This document shows, piece after piece, positions 17,540-28,115 of a DNA stretch of 64,000 nt; position 1 is the stretch's first letter, and every line of letters starts with the position of its first letter. A program made the position numbers and the translations under genes. Below the pieces are notes generated by a model. It saw only the letters and a list, made by a program, of their open reading frames with translations, did no database searches and had not been told where the DNA came from. This stretch comes from Streptococcaceae bacterium AF77-01CM03A (GTDB taxonomy: Bacteria > Bacillota > Bacilli > Lactobacillales > Streptococcaceae). The DNA is taken from positions 62,001 to 126,000 of the forward strand of contig JAQDDS010000001.1 of the NCBI GenBank assembly GCA_027665725.1, given 5' to 3'.

Positions 17540-18635
17540 ATGGACATTTCAGAAATTCGTCAAAAAATTGACGCAAATCGTGAAAAATTAGCTTCTTTCA
17601 GGGGGTCTCTTTGACCTCGAAGGTTTAGAGGAAGAAATTGCCATTTTGGAAAACAAAATGACAGAACCTGATTTTTGGAACGATAATATTGCGGCCCAAA
17701 AAACGTCGCAAGAATTAAACGAACTCAAAAATACCTATAATACCTTCCACAAGATGGATGAGTTGCAGGATGAAGTTGAGATTTTACTAGACTTTTTGGC
17801 AGAAGATGAATCTGTGAAGGATGAGTTGGTCGAAAAACTCGATGAGTTAGATCAGATGATGACTAGCTACGAAATGACTCTTCTCTTGTCAGAGCCGTAT
17901 GATCACAACAATGCTATCCTAGAAATCCATCCGGGTTCAGGGGGAACAGAGGCTCAAGGCTGGGGCGATATGCTCCTTCGTATGTATACTCGCTATGGAA
18001 ATGCCAAAGGCTTCAAGGTTGAGGTCTTGGATTACCAAGCAGGTGATGAGGCAGGAATCAAGTCAGTAACCTTGTCTTTTGAAGGACCAAATGCTTATGG
18101 TCTTCTCAAGTCAGAGATGGGAGTTCACCGTTTGGTCCGAATCTCACCATTTGACTCTGCTAAACGTCGCCACACCTCATTTACTTCTGTAGAAGTTATG
18201 CCAGAGTTGGATGATACCATCGAAGTTGAAATCCGTGAGGATGATATCAAGATGGATACCTTCCGTTCAGGTGGAGCAGGTGGACAAAACGTCAACAAGG
18301 TTTCAACAGGTGTCCGCTTGACTCACATTCCGACAGGTATAGTCGTAGCATCAACCGTCGATCGTACCCAGTACGGAAACCGTGACCGTGCTATGAAGAT
18401 GCTTCAGGCAAAACTTTACCAGATGGAGCAGGAAAAGAAAGCTGCTGAGGTAGACTCGCTCAAGGGTGAGAAAAAGGAAATTACATGGGGAAGCCAAATC
18501 CGCTCCTATGTATTTACGCCTTATACAATGGTAAAAGACCATCGTACAAACTTTGAAGTAGCGCAAGTAGATAAGGTTATGGATGGAGACCTAGATGGTT
18601 TCATCGATGCTTATCTGAAATGGCGTATTAGTTAA
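17540..18635 (+). CDS. prfB: Peptide chain release factor 2, with programmed +1 frameshift
   Basis: RF2 ends translation at UGA and UAA. The reading frame starts at the ATG at 17540 (AAGGAG upstream) and reaches an in-frame TGA at codon 25 (17612-17614). The site AGGGGG-TCT-CTT-TGA-C is the classical autoregulatory frameshift signal: an internal Shine-Dalgarno, slippery CTT and poorly decoded UGA. Skipping the T at 17612 continues in the frame used up to 18635, giving about 364 residues. The GGQ peptide-release motif is in [12 protein letters not shown]. This is a normal gene, not a pseudogene. ftsE follows after 15 nt. Confidence 0.95.
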
Positions 18636-18650
18636 AAGAAAGGAAGTCAC

Positions 18651-19343
18651 ATGTCAATCATTGAAATGAGAGATGTTGTCAAAAAATACGACAACGGGAC
18701 AACAGCCCTACGTGGCATCACTGTAAATATCGATGCAGGAGAATTCGCCTACATCGTAGGACCTTCAGGTGCTGGTAAATCAACTTTTATCCGTGCCTTG
18801 TATCGTGAGGTCAAAATCGACAAAGGAAGCTTGCAAGTCGCAGGTTATAACCTAGTTAAAATTAAAAAGAAAGATATTCCGTTCTTGCGTAGAAATGTCG
18901 GAGTAGTCTTTCAGGATTACAAACTTTTGCCAAAGAAAACCGTTTATGAGAACATTGCCTACGCAATGGAGGTTGTTGGTGAAAGTCGTCGTAACATCAA
19001 AAAACGTGTTATGGAAGTCTTGGACCTTGTCGGTTTGAAGCACAAGGTTCGTTCATTCCCAAATGAGCTTTCAGGTGGTGAGCAACAACGTATCGCCATC
19101 GCGCGTGCTATCGTAAACAATCCTAAAGTATTGATTGCCGACGAACCAACAGGTAACTTGGACCCAGATAACTCATGGGAAATCATGAACCTCTTGGAAC
19201 GTATCAATCTTCAAGGGACAACTGTTTTGATGGCGACCCACAACAGCCAAATCGTAAATACCTTGCGCCACCGCGTTATTGCCATCGAGAATGGTCGCGT
19301 GGTACGTGATGAAGCGAAAGGAGAGTACGGATACGATGATTAG
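18651..19343 (+). CDS. ftsE: Cell division ATP-binding protein FtsE
   Basis: ABC-type ATPase of 230 residues that acts with FtsX at the septum; in streptococci the complex controls the PcsB peptidoglycan hydrolase. Walker [11 protein letters not shown]-loop VFQDYKLLP, signature LSGGEQQR and Walker [14 protein letters not shown] are all canonical. It overlaps ftsX by 8 nt and follows prfB closely, the conserved streptococcal order. Confidence 0.96.
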   Translation: MSIIEMRDVVKKYDNGTTALRGITVNIDAGEFAYIVGPSGAGKSTFIRALYREVKIDKGSLQVAGYNLVKIKKKDIPFLRRNVGVVFQDYKLLPKKTVYENIAYAMEVVGESRRNIKKRVMEVLDLVGLKHKVRSFPNELSGGEQQRIAIARAIVNNPKVLIADEPTGNLDPDNSWEIMNLLERINLQGTTVLMATHNSQIVNTLRHRVIAIENGRVVRDEAKGEYGYDD

Positions 19344-20262
19344 TAGATTTTTCCGCCATCTGTTTGAAGCTTTAAAGAGTTTAAAGCGTAATGGATGGAT
19401 GACCATTGCTGCTATCAGTTCAGTAATGATTACCTTGACCTTGGTTGCTATCTTTGCTTCAGTTATTTTTAACACTGCGAAATTAGCAACTGATATCGAA
19501 AACAACGTCCGCGTCATGGTTTATGTTCGTAAAGACGTTGAAGACAATAGTGAAACCATTGTAAAAGAAGGCCAAACAGTCACGAACAATGACTACCACA
19601 AGGTTTACGATGCCCTCAAAGCCTTGCCAGCTGTTAAAAATGTAACCTTCTCAAGTAAAGAAGAACAGTACCAAAAGCTGACTGAAACTATGGGTGACGA
19701 GTGGAAGGTGTTTGAAGGAGACGCAAACCCTCTTCATGATGCCTACATCGTAGATACCAATTCACCAAGTGATGTAAAACCAGTAGCTGAAGAAGCTAAG
19801 AAAATCGAAGGTGTCTCTGAAGTTCAAGACGGTGGTGCCAATACCGAACGTCTCTTCAAGTTGGCTTCCTTCATCCGTGTATGGGGATTGGTCATCGCAG
19901 GACTCTTGATCTTCATCGCAGTCTTCTTGATTTCAAATACCATCCGTATTACTATTATTTCACGTAGTCGTGAAATCCAAATCATGCGTTTGGTTGGTGC
20001 TAAGAACAGCTACATCCGTGGTCCATTCTTGTTAGAAGGTGCCTTTATCGGATTGTTGGGAGCAGCCCTTCCATCAGCTTTGGTTTACTTTATCTATAAT
20101 AAAGTCTTCCAATCTGTCAACCCATCCTTGGTTGGTCAAAACCTATCCTTGATTACACCGAATACCTTTATTCCAATGATGATCGGTCTCTTGTTCCTCA
20201 TCGGAATCTGTATCGGTTCACTTGGTTCAGGAATCTCAATGCGTCGATTCTTGAAAATCTAA
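19336..20262 (+). CDS. ftsX: Cell division protein FtsX
   Basis: Membrane partner of FtsE, 308 residues. One membrane segment near the N-terminus (TIAAISSVMITLTLVAIFA) is followed by a large extracellular loop (~50-170) that in pneumococcus binds PcsB, then three further membrane segments of the FtsX/MacB fold. The ATG at 19336 overlaps the end of ftsE (ATGATTAG); an upstream in-frame extension lies inside ftsE and is rejected. Confidence 0.95.
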   Translation: MISRFFRHLFEALKSLKRNGWMTIAAISSVMITLTLVAIFASVIFNTAKLATDIENNVRVMVYVRKDVEDNSETIVKEGQTVTNNDYHKVYDALKALPAVKNVTFSSKEEQYQKLTETMGDEWKVFEGDANPLHDAYIVDTNSPSDVKPVAEEAKKIEGVSEVQDGGANTERLFKLASFIRVWGLVIAGLLIFIAVFLISNTIRITIISRSREIQIMRLVGAKNSYIRGPFLLEGAFIGLLGAALPSALVYFIYNKVFQSVNPSLVGQNLSLITPNTFIPMMIGLLFLIGICIGSLGSGISMRRFLKI

Positions 20263-20287
20263 GTCACATAACTGGATAAAACACATA

Positions 20288-20338
20288 AAAAAGTGGGATG
20301 TCATCAAGACTTCACAGATCTTGATGTCCCGCTTTTTC
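20288..20338 (+). terminator. Terminator after ftsX
   Basis: Long hairpin pairing AAAGTGGGA...ATCAAGA with TCTTGATGTCCCGCTTT (3-nt bulge), followed by TTTTTCTTTT. Confidence 0.85.
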
Positions 20339-20441
20339 TTTTGGTCTTGGGGCTCAGTCGCTTGCCAATTTTGGCTAAAGAGTGTATGATAGGAAAGGAC
20401 CTTTTTACTAATATGAAAAATGAACAATGAATGAGGAAAAG

Positions 20442-21596
20442 ATGAAACAATTTTTGGAAAAAGTGAGCATACTCTCCCTATCGTTAGTATTGATCACATC
20501 GTTTTCAATTTCTAGTGCCCTACCTGCCATGTTTGACTATTATCAGGGCTACTCGACCGGTCAGGTCGAACTCTTGGTCAGCCTTCCATCCTTTGGAATT
20601 ATGGCCATGCTTTTATTGAATGGTGTTCTTGAGCGTATTTTCCCTGAACGTCTCCAGTTGACCTTGGGACTTTTGATCTTGTCAATCAGCGGAATCGCTC
20701 CCTTCTGGTATCAGGGTTATTACTTTGTCTTTGCGACCCGCTTGCTATTTGGACTCGGAGTTGGGATGCTGAACGCCAAGGCCATCTCTATCATCAGTGA
20801 ACGTTACCACGGAAAAACTCGTATCCAGATGCTTGGTTTTCGTGGATCAGCTGAGGTAGTAGGAGCCTCTATCTTGACGCTGGCAGTCGGTCAGCTCTTA
20901 GCCTTTGGTTGGACCGCAACCTTCCTAGCCTATGCAGCTGGCCTAGTGGTTCTTGTACTTTTCCTTCTTTTTGTCCCTTATGGAAAAGCAGAAACTCATG
21001 AGTCCAAGCATCAGACAGAGGAAGCAGTGAGATTGACTGCTTCTATGAAAAAGCTCATTTTCTTCCTTGCCATTGCAGCTGCGGTCATTGTATGTACCAA
21101 TACGGCCATTACCTTCCGTATCCCTAGCCTCATGATTGAGGCAGGTTTTGGAGATGCTCAGTTGTCTAGTCTGGTACTCAGTGCCATGCAGTTGATTGGG
21201 ATTTTAGCTGGAATCAGCTTTTCTTTCCTGATTTCTGCCTTCAAGGAAAAACTTCTATTGGTCGCAGGTATTACCTTTGGGATTGGGCAAATCATCATTG
21301 CCTTAGCACCATCACTCTGGGTGGTCGTTGCAGGTTCTGTTTTAGGAGGATTTGCCTATAGCATCGCTCTGACGACAGTCTTTCAGTTGATATCTGAGCG
21401 AATCCCAGCCAAACTCCTCAATAAAGCAACTTCATTTGCTGTTTTGGGATGTTCTTTTGGAGCATCATTAACACCCTTCGTTCTTTCAGGGATTGGCTTG
21501 GTGACTACAAATGGTCGAATGACCTTTATCATTCTAGGAGCATGGATGATTGCCACATCGGTCATTATTTCCCTTTTATTGAAAAAAGAAACCTAA
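20442..21596 (+). CDS. MFS transporter, CynX/NimT-like
   Basis: Membrane transporter of 384 residues with about twelve hydrophobic segments and a central cytosolic loop (HESKHQTEEAVRL). The N-half region RLLFGLGVGMLNAKAISIIS resembles the conserved motif of the CynX/NimT branch of the major facilitator superfamily. The substrate is unknown. I chose the ATG at 20442 because GAGG (20433-20436) is spaced 5 nt from it; the ATG at 20427 has no ribosome-binding site. It stands alone between two terminators with a TGTATGAT -10 upstream. Confidence 0.75.
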   Translation: MKQFLEKVSILSLSLVLITSFSISSALPAMFDYYQGYSTGQVELLVSLPSFGIMAMLLLNGVLERIFPERLQLTLGLLILSISGIAPFWYQGYYFVFATRLLFGLGVGMLNAKAISIISERYHGKTRIQMLGFRGSAEVVGASILTLAVGQLLAFGWTATFLAYAAGLVVLVLFLLFVPYGKAETHESKHQTEEAVRLTASMKKLIFFLAIAAAVIVCTNTAITFRIPSLMIEAGFGDAQLSSLVLSAMQLIGILAGISFSFLISAFKEKLLLVAGITFGIGQIIIALAPSLWVVVAGSVLGGFAYSIALTTVFQLISERIPAKLLNKATSFAVLGCSFGASLTPFVLSGIGLVTTNGRMTFIILGAWMIATSVIISLLLKKET

Positions 21597-21601
21597 CAAA
21601 G

Positions 21602-21632
21602 AAAAACTCAAGGATGAATCCTTGAGTTTTTT
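21602..21632. terminator. Bidirectional terminator
   Basis: Near-perfect hairpin AAAAACTCAAGGAT / ATCCTTGAGTTTTT between the convergent MFS and VTT-domain genes. Confidence 0.9.
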
Positions 21633-21637
21633 GTGTA

Positions 21638-22258
21638 TCAGCCAACCATTTGCCAAAAGTAATCGATGATGTAGGTCAAACCATAAGTATAAACAACTAG
21701 GGTAAAAGGCTTGGTCAGGATGATAATGGTCATATAGCGTTTGAAGCTCATCTTGGTCAGAGCGGCCAGCATACAGAGAAAGTCAGCCGGACTGACTGGC
21801 CAAATCATCATAAAGATAAAGAATCGATCAAAGCGATTGCCCTTGTCTAACCAACCGATATACTTATCATAGGTTCGTTTGCTGACGACTGATTGGACAA
21901 AGGGTGCTCCGTAGAGACGCACCAGGTAAAAGATAATGGCGCAACCAATGACAATACCAATGTAGTTATAAATAGTCCCCACGATATGCCCGTAGATAAA
22001 GACACCTGCAACAGAGGTCAGAGCACCTGGAATGATAGGAACAACCGTCTGCAAAATCTGCAAAAAAATAAAGAGTGGTGGCCCCCAGATACCCGCCTGT
22101 TGGATAAAGGCAGATAGGGTTTCCTTGGAGTGCAAAATTCCAGCCTGATAGGCCCAGATACAGAATATTAAAGTACCAACTCCACCGACGATGGAGGAAA
22201 TATGAATAGCTTGCTGTAGAAGGGGAGAAACAGCTTTCATTTCTTTATCGTGTGACAT
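21638..22258 (-). CDS. TVP38/TMEM64 family membrane protein (VTT domain)
   Basis: Integral membrane protein of 206 residues with about six hydrophobic segments. The VTT (formerly SNARE-associated) domain motif region is visible as VVPIIPGALTSVAGVFIYG and, later, FIFMMIWPVSPADFLCMLA. Relatives (DedA superfamily) are linked to membrane-lipid scrambling and envelope integrity. Its role here is not known. GAGGAG precedes the minus-strand start. It is monocistronic. Confidence 0.82.
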   Translation of the reverse strand: MSHDKEMKAVSPLLQQAIHISSIVGGVGTLIFCIWAYQAGILHSKETLSAFIQQAGIWGPPLFIFLQILQTVVPIIPGALTSVAGVFIYGHIVGTIYNYIGIVIGCAIIFYLVRLYGAPFVQSVVSKRTYDKYIGWLDKGNRFDRFFIFMMIWPVSPADFLCMLAALTKMSFKRYMTIIILTKPFTLVVYTYGLTYIIDYFWQMVG

Positions 22259-22394
22259 GGAAACTCCTCTTGTGTAGTATGATTCTACTATATCATATTT
22301 TAGGGAGAAAGACTAGATGGGATACTTTGTGTGACTTTGCCTCAAGTATGGTAAAATGGGAATAAGAAAATGATAGCTTAGAATGAGGAAAATC

Positions 22395-25040
22395 ATGTTA
22401 GGATTGAAGTTTAACGGCACTTGGCGTAATTATCAAAAACAGGTTTTGGATAACTTCCAAGAATACCAAGCAGATGGGCATGTCCACTTGGTGGCAGCAC
22501 CAGGTTCTGGGAAAACAACCATTGGGATCGAGTTGATTGCCCGTTTTGATAAACCAGCCCTGGTTTTGGTACCGACAGTTACCATTCGGGAACAATGGGT
22601 GGACAGGATTCGCCAGGCCTTTTTAGAGGATGAGGACCAGGTTACAAGTCTCGTGTCTCAAAATCTCAAGGATATGAAGCAAATCACCATCGCCACCTAT
22701 CAAGCCTTTCACAGCGCTATGCAACAGGTGCAATCTCAAGAGGATAATGGCGAGGTTGAGGATTTTTCCGGCTTTGACCTGCTTGCTAGACTCAAGGAAA
22801 AAGGCGTTGAAACCCTTTGTCTGGACGAATGCCATCACTTGAGAAATGAATGGTGGAGAAGCCTAGAAGATTTCCGTAAAAACTATCCGCAACTGCAAGT
22901 CATCTCACTCACTGCAACACCGCCATATGACAGTGAGCCAGAACTCTGGGATCGCTATCTCCAAATGTGTGGCGAAATCGACCAAGAAATTACGGTGCCA
23001 GAACTGGTCAAGGAAGACACCCTCTGCCCTCACCAGGACTTTGTCTATATCTGTTTTCCGACCAAGGAAGAAGACAAGCGCCTGGAAGAATTTGAGGACA
23101 ACAAGTGGCAGTATGTCAGCCAACTAGTGGTTGATCCTGATTTTCAGGCGCTCATTAGGTCTTCCAAGGTCCTCAAAGGGGAAATATCTGCGGATATGCT
23201 CCTCGAAGATCCCAAGTATCTATCAGCCCTCCTCATTTATCTACAGGCTCAAAAGCTAGAAATTCCCAAGCATCTACGGGATTTACTAAGAGCTGAAGGC
23301 TTGCCTGCTCTTAATTACTACTGGCTAGAAGTCCTCTTGCAAGGCCTTCTCTATCAGACATCTGACTGGTATGAGGATCCACAGGAGACAAAGAAAAAGA
23401 TAGAAGCCGAATTGAAATCAAGAGGACTGATTGAAAGACGTCAGGTTTACTTAGTCAAATCCAAGGCCAATGACCAAATCCTCAATCAATCTCTAGGAAA
23501 ACTGGCTGGGATCGCATCTATCTTTGAAACCGAGTATGCCAGTCTAGGTCAGGACTTGAGACAGTTAGTCTTGGCGGACTATATCCGCAAGGATTTTGCC
23601 AGTTATCTGGGAGATGACCAAGCGCCAATCACCCAATTAGGTGTCCTCCCTTACTTTGAAACCATTCGCCGCAGTGCGCAAAAACAAGGTCTTTCTGTTC
23701 CTATAGCAGTCCTTTCAGGTAGTGTCGTGATTATACCGGCTAGTGTCAAGGCAGAACTCGAAGCGCTCATCCCAAATACTAACTTGACCTTCTCAGCCAT
23801 CGGAAAACTCGACCAAGCCGCCTATCTCCAAGTAGGATTTCCATCTAGCTTTAAGGGGATGGTCGCAGCAGTGACCGAGCTCTTCCAACGTGGTTCTATC
23901 CAGGTCTTGGTCGGAACCAAGTCTCTCTTGGGAGAAGGATGGGATGCGCCTTGTGTCAACTCTCTCATCCTAGGAAGTTTTGTCGGAAGCTTTATGCTGA
24001 GTAATCAGATGCGAGGCCGTGCTATCCGTATCTGGCCAGGACATCCAGATAAGACCAGCAATATTTGGCATCTAGTAGCCATCAAACCTTACAAAAACCC
24101 AGCCTTTTCTAATGAAAATCAAGAAGAACAAGACCTCAATCCATATCAGGACCTGCAAACCCTTGCCCGTCGGATGGACCATTTCCTTGGCTTGTCCTAT
24201 AAAGAAGATACCATCGAAACAGGTCTGGATCGCTTGAACTTTCCTGAGTTCCCATTTAAGAAAAAGAAACTCGAAGACTATAACGAGAAGATTATGGAAC
24301 TATCCAAGGATCGCGCCTCTCTTCGTAAAAAATGGCAGGAATCTCTCATCATTGCTGATAAGATTGAGATTGTCAATGAAGTAGCGACCGACAGTAAACG
24401 AATCCCTCTGCTTGCCCTAGCAGATGCTGAAAAGTGGCTTCGCTATGCTCTGATGGTATTTGCCATTAGTCTCCTGACTTATGTCTTTAGACTAACCTTC
24501 TTTACCTTGCCATGGCTGACAGCTCTTTGTGTCCTCTTCCTAGCTATCACAGCCTTTCGTTATTATAACTACAAGAGTCCTTATAAACGCTTGCGCCAAA
24601 TCGGTGAAGCTATTCGCAAGGTCATGGTGACTGCAGGGCATTTGTCTGATGACCAATCGCGCGTGCAGGTCGATGAGGACAAGGACAGCTTTAACGTCTT
24701 TGCCTATCTAAAAGGTGGAAGCATGCGAGACAAGGAGCTTTTTTCGAGGGTTTTAGGAGAATTCTTTGCCCCAGTCGACAATCAACGCTACCTATTAGTC
24801 GCTCAAAAAGCACCAGCAGGACAGTCCAAGTATTTCGTAGTTCCTAGCCTCTTTGAAAAACGCAAGGAAGATGCTCAACTCTTCCAAAATGCCGTCGCAC
24901 CACACATAGGAAACTACCAACTCGTCTACACCCGCAACGAAGCAGGCCGAAAAGTCTTACTCGAAGCCCGACTCAAATCCCTAGCCAACAAAAACGACCG
25001 CATCATCACCAAGAAAAAGGTCAAAAGTGCTTTGAAATAG
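22395..25040 (+). CDS. SF2 DEAD/DEAH helicase-like protein with two C-terminal membrane segments
   Basis: Protein of about 881 residues. The N-terminal half is a superfamily 2 ATPase: Walker A APGSGKTT (residues ~35-42), motif Ia LVPTVTIREQW, DECH box CLDECHH, motif III SLTATPP, and the second RecA domain with GTKSLLGEGWDAP and QMRGRAIR. At about 680-726 two hydrophobic stretches (YALMVFAISLLTYVF and WLTALCVLFLAITAF) look like a membrane hairpin, followed by ~155 residues of unknown type. The start at 22395 has GAGG 6 nt upstream; an ATG at 22383 overlaps that RBS. It has its own promoter (TGGTAAAAT, 22349-22357) and sits just before hsdR. Function unknown; a defence role is possible from position. 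Confidence 0.7.
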   Translation: MLGLKFNGTWRNYQKQVLDNFQEYQADGHVHLVAAPGSGKTTIGIELIARFDKPALVLVPTVTIREQWVDRIRQAFLEDEDQVTSLVSQNLKDMKQITIATYQAFHSAMQQVQSQEDNGEVEDFSGFDLLARLKEKGVETLCLDECHHLRNEWWRSLEDFRKNYPQLQVISLTATPPYDSEPELWDRYLQMCGEIDQEITVPELVKEDTLCPHQDFVYICFPTKEEDKRLEEFEDNKWQYVSQLVVDPDFQALIRSSKVLKGEISADMLLEDPKYLSALLIYLQAQKLEIPKHLRDLLRAEGLPALNYYWLEVLLQGLLYQTSDWYEDPQETKKKIEAELKSRGLIERRQVYLVKSKANDQILNQSLGKLAGIASIFETEYASLGQDLRQLVLADYIRKDFASYLGDDQAPITQLGVLPYFETIRRSAQKQGLSVPIAVLSGSVVIIPASVKAELEALIPNTNLTFSAIGKLDQAAYLQVGFPSSFKGMVAAVTELFQRGSIQVLVGTKSLLGEGWDAPCVNSLILGSFVGSFMLSNQMRGRAIRIWPGHPDKTSNIWHLVAIKPYKNPAFSNENQEEQDLNPYQDLQTLARRMDHFLGLSYKEDTIETGLDRLNFPEFPFKKKKLEDYNEKIMELSKDRASLRKKWQESLIIADKIEIVNEVATDSKRIPLLALADAEKWLRYALMVFAISLLTYVFRLTFFTLPWLTALCVLFLAITAFRYYNYKSPYKRLRQIGEAIRKVMVTAGHLSDDQSRVQVDEDKDSFNVFAYLKGGSMRDKELFSRVLGEFFAPVDNQRYLLVAQKAPAGQSKYFVVPSLFEKRKEDAQLFQNAVAPHIGNYQLVYTRNEAGRKVLLEARLKSLANKNDRIITKKKVKSALK

Positions 25041-25069
25041 AAGGAAGTGAGCGTTTTCTTCTAGGAATA

Positions 25070-25078
25070 TGATATAAT
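25070..25078 (+). promoter_or_regulatory. Promoter of the hsdR-led defence operon
   Basis: Extended -10 TGATATAAT (TATAAT 25073-25078), with GAAGGAGAAA before the hsdR ATG. I see no comparable promoter or terminator between here and the end of hsdM, so a seven-gene transcript is likely. Confidence 0.65.
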
Positions 25079-25114
25079 AATAGCAAGAATATGGTCCCTG
25101 AAGGAGAAATATAG

Positions 25115-28105
25115 ATGCAGGTAAAACCAGAACTGGAAATAGAAAAACAACTGATTAACCAGCTGGTAACTGGTGAAAGCCAATGGACTTACAGAGAAGA
25201 CCTAAAAACAGAAGAACAACTATGGGACAATTTCTTTGAGAAACTAGCCCAAAACAACGTTGCTCTGCTAGCAGACCATCCCTTGACTGAGCAAGAAAAA
25301 CGCCAGATTCAGAACCAATTAAACTTTGTCAGCTACTATGATGCATCTAAGTGGTTGGTCGGTGAAAATGGCATTGCCAAAGTCGAAGTTCAAAGAGAAG
25401 ATGCGAGTCTAGGCACCATCCGTTTGTCAGTCATTTGGCGTGACAATATCGCAGCAGGAAAGTCTAGCTACGAAGTTGTCAATCAAGTCCAACGAGAAAA
25501 AGTAAATCCTCTGGACCAAGACCGTAGACTGGATGTTACCCTGCTCATCAATGGCTTGCCTATGATTCAAATCGAGCTCAAGAGTTCCCAAGCAGCATTC
25601 ATCGATGCCTTTCATCAGATAAAAAAATATGACCGTGAAGGAAAATTCCGTGGCATCTACTCTAGCTTGCAGATGTTTGTTGTGACCAACAAAGTAGATA
25701 CTCGCTATATCGCTGCAGCTCGTGAAAATAAACTTAACAAGCAATTTCTAACCAAGTGGGTGGATAAGGACAATCATCCTGTGACAAATCTGACCAGTTT
25801 TGCCCATGAAGTCCTTTCCATCCCTCGTGCGCACCAAATGGTCATACAGTATTCTGTCATTGATGATAGCAAGAAATCTCTCATTCTCTTGCGCCCCTAT
25901 CAGATTCACGCCATCGAAGCAGTGCAGGAAGCCTCTCGCCAGCAAGCATCTGGCTATGTTTGGCATACGACAGGTTCAGGGAAAACCCTGACCTCTTATA
26001 AGGTGGCGAGGAATCTCCTTCAGATTCCATCAATCCAAAAGACGATTTTTGTCGTTGACCGCAGGGACTTGGACCAACAGACCACATCGTCCTTCCTCTC
26101 TTATGCGACCAATGACGTCATCGATATCGATGAAACGGATAATACCCATGATTTGGTCAAGCGCTTAGGAAGTAATGATAAACGTGTCGTGGTGACAACT
26201 ATCCAGAAAATCACTACCATGATGCGCAAATTTGACCAAGGTCTTTACCAACGAGATGCAGACAAAATCAAGGGACTCCGAGTGGCCTTTGTCGTGGATG
26301 AATGTCACCGTGCCGTGACGCCACAAACACAAAAGGACATTAAAGCCTTTTTCCCTCAGTCACTCTGGTATGGTTTTACAGGCACCCCCATCTTTAAGGA
26401 AAATAAACGCCAGCAGGTCGGCGACCTCGCCCAAACCACCCAGCAACAGTATGGAGACCGTCTCCATGAGTATACAGTCAAGGAAGCCATCCATGACGGA
26501 GCTGTCTTAGGCTTTAAGGTAGATTATCGCAATACCCTCATCACAGACCAGGCTGAAGAAAAAATACCTGATAGCGTCTATGAGAATGAGGAGCACATGC
26601 TGGAAGTCTTGGATGCCATTATCAATAAATCCCGCCAACAACTGGGCTTCCAAAAAGGAGTCGGCAATACCTACAATGCCATCCTGACGGTCAAGTCCAT
26701 CCCTCAAGCCCAAGCCTACTATGACCTTCTCAAAAGAGTCAAGGCTGGTCAAACACGGGTCAAGGTATCAGAGAGGGTCAAGATGGTCCTTCCAGACTTT
26801 CCGAAATTTACCATTACCTACTCTGTCACAGAAAATGAAGAGGACTCAAGAGCCAACCAAGACCATATGAAACAGGTCTTAGAGGACTATAACCAAGAGT
26901 TTGATACTCACTTTACTATGGCAGATCTCCGTGGCTTTAATACGGATGTCAATAACCGCCTTGCCCGTAAGCAAGATAAATATCTCTACCGTAATGAGCA
27001 GTTGGACTTGGTTATCGTGGTCAATCGTCTCTTAACGGGATTTGATGCCCCTTGTCTATCGACCCTCTTTATCGACAGAAAGCCCATGCAACCGCAGGAC
27101 TTGATTCAGGCCTTTAGTCGAACCAACCGTATCTTTGATTCTAGTAAGACCTATGGTCATATCATCACCTTCCAAAAGCCTATAGCCTTTAAGGAAGCAG
27201 TCGATAATGCCCTCAAGCTTTACTCAAATGGTGGTGAAAATGATGTCCTAGCACCAAGCTGGGAAGAAGAAAAGAGAAACTTTTTGAGAAGTTGTAGCGA
27301 CTTCCAAAACCTCATCATCGATGATCCCGAAGAAGGACTCCAAATCGAGCAAATCTCTACACCTGAATTGAGAAAACTAGCCAAGGCTTATCAATCCTTT
27401 GATAAATACTTGGCTTCTATCCGAGTTTATAAAGAGTATGACGAGGAAGAAATCTATGCAGAGACTGGACTAAGCGCAGAAGAATTGGAAACCTATCTAG
27501 GCTTCTATCAAAATATCCTTGCCGAACTTAAAAGTCGTTCAGAAGATGGTGATGAGGATGGGGAGCCACTGGATATTCACTATGAACTAGAATCTATCCA
27601 AGTAGATGAGATCAACTACGCCTATATCCTGACCTTGATCCAAAGCCTGATTGAGCAAGAGCAGAGTCCGGAAAAGAGTCTTAGCGCACAGGATAGAGCA
27701 GCAGTGGATACCTATATCCAAAGTCTGGAGAAGACTAATCCAAATCTGGCACAGATCATTTCAGAGCTTTGGCAAGAAGTACAGGCAAATCCTGAACGCT
27801 ACAAAGGTCAATCCATCGCCAATATACTTGACCAGATGATTGAAGCAGTCATCCAGCAGCATATCCAAGACTTTAGTAAGACCTGGTATGTGGGTGAAGA
27901 TGAACTCCGCTACTATGTCAATCACTACCGCAAGGGAGCGAAAAAACAACTAGGAGAAAGCCAACTGACCAAGAGTCAGCGCTACAAGGACTATAAAGTT
28001 GAGGTGTCAGATGCCCTCAACCCACTCCTATATAAAAAACAAATCAAAGAAGCCTATACCCAACTGATTGAAGAGGTGATTGAGCCGTTGAGGGTTGGAA
28101 GGTAA
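25115..28105 (+). CDS. hsdR: Type I restriction enzyme, R subunit
   Basis: Motor and nuclease subunit of a type I restriction-modification complex, 996 residues. The N-terminal PD-(D/E)xK nuclease shows [20 protein letters not shown], with catalytic Glu153 and Lys155. The translocase follows with Walker A TGSGKT (~285-291), DECH in FVVDECHR (~392-397), motif [12 protein letters not shown], and motif VI region QAFSRTNRI. The C-terminal ~250 residues are the helical region that contacts the methylase core. Base composition is like the core genome, unlike the genes that follow. HsdS and HsdM are encoded downstream, separated from it by inserted genes. Confidence 0.95.
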   Translation: MQVKPELEIEKQLINQLVTGESQWTYREDLKTEEQLWDNFFEKLAQNNVALLADHPLTEQEKRQIQNQLNFVSYYDASKWLVGENGIAKVEVQREDASLGTIRLSVIWRDNIAAGKSSYEVVNQVQREKVNPLDQDRRLDVTLLINGLPMIQIELKSSQAAFIDAFHQIKKYDREGKFRGIYSSLQMFVVTNKVDTRYIAAARENKLNKQFLTKWVDKDNHPVTNLTSFAHEVLSIPRAHQMVIQYSVIDDSKKSLILLRPYQIHAIEAVQEASRQQASGYVWHTTGSGKTLTSYKVARNLLQIPSIQKTIFVVDRRDLDQQTTSSFLSYATNDVIDIDETDNTHDLVKRLGSNDKRVVVTTIQKITTMMRKFDQGLYQRDADKIKGLRVAFVVDECHRAVTPQTQKDIKAFFPQSLWYGFTGTPIFKENKRQQVGDLAQTTQQQYGDRLHEYTVKEAIHDGAVLGFKVDYRNTLITDQAEEKIPDSVYENEEHMLEVLDAIINKSRQQLGFQKGVGNTYNAILTVKSIPQAQAYYDLLKRVKAGQTRVKVSERVKMVLPDFPKFTITYSVTENEEDSRANQDHMKQVLEDYNQEFDTHFTMADLRGFNTDVNNRLARKQDKYLYRNEQLDLVIVVNRLLTGFDAPCLSTLFIDRKPMQPQDLIQAFSRTNRIFDSSKTYGHIITFQKPIAFKEAVDNALKLYSNGGENDVLAPSWEEEKRNFLRSCSDFQNLIIDDPEEGLQIEQISTPELRKLAKAYQSFDKYLASIRVYKEYDEEEIYAETGLSAEELETYLGFYQNILAELKSRSEDGDEDGEPLDIHYELESIQVDEINYAYILTLIQSLIEQEQSPEKSLSAQDRAAVDTYIQSLEKTNPNLAQIISELWQEVQANPERYKGQSIANILDQMIEAVIQQHIQDFSKTWYVGEDELRYYVNHYRKGAKKQLGESQLTKSQRYKDYKVEVSDALNPLLYKKQIKEAYTQLIEEVIEPLRVGR

Positions 28106-28115
28106 AGGAGTTAAT

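Noticed and set aside
17612..17614. In-frame TGA in prfB as a nonsense mutation
   Set aside because: The surrounding sequence is the conserved RF2 frameshift site.
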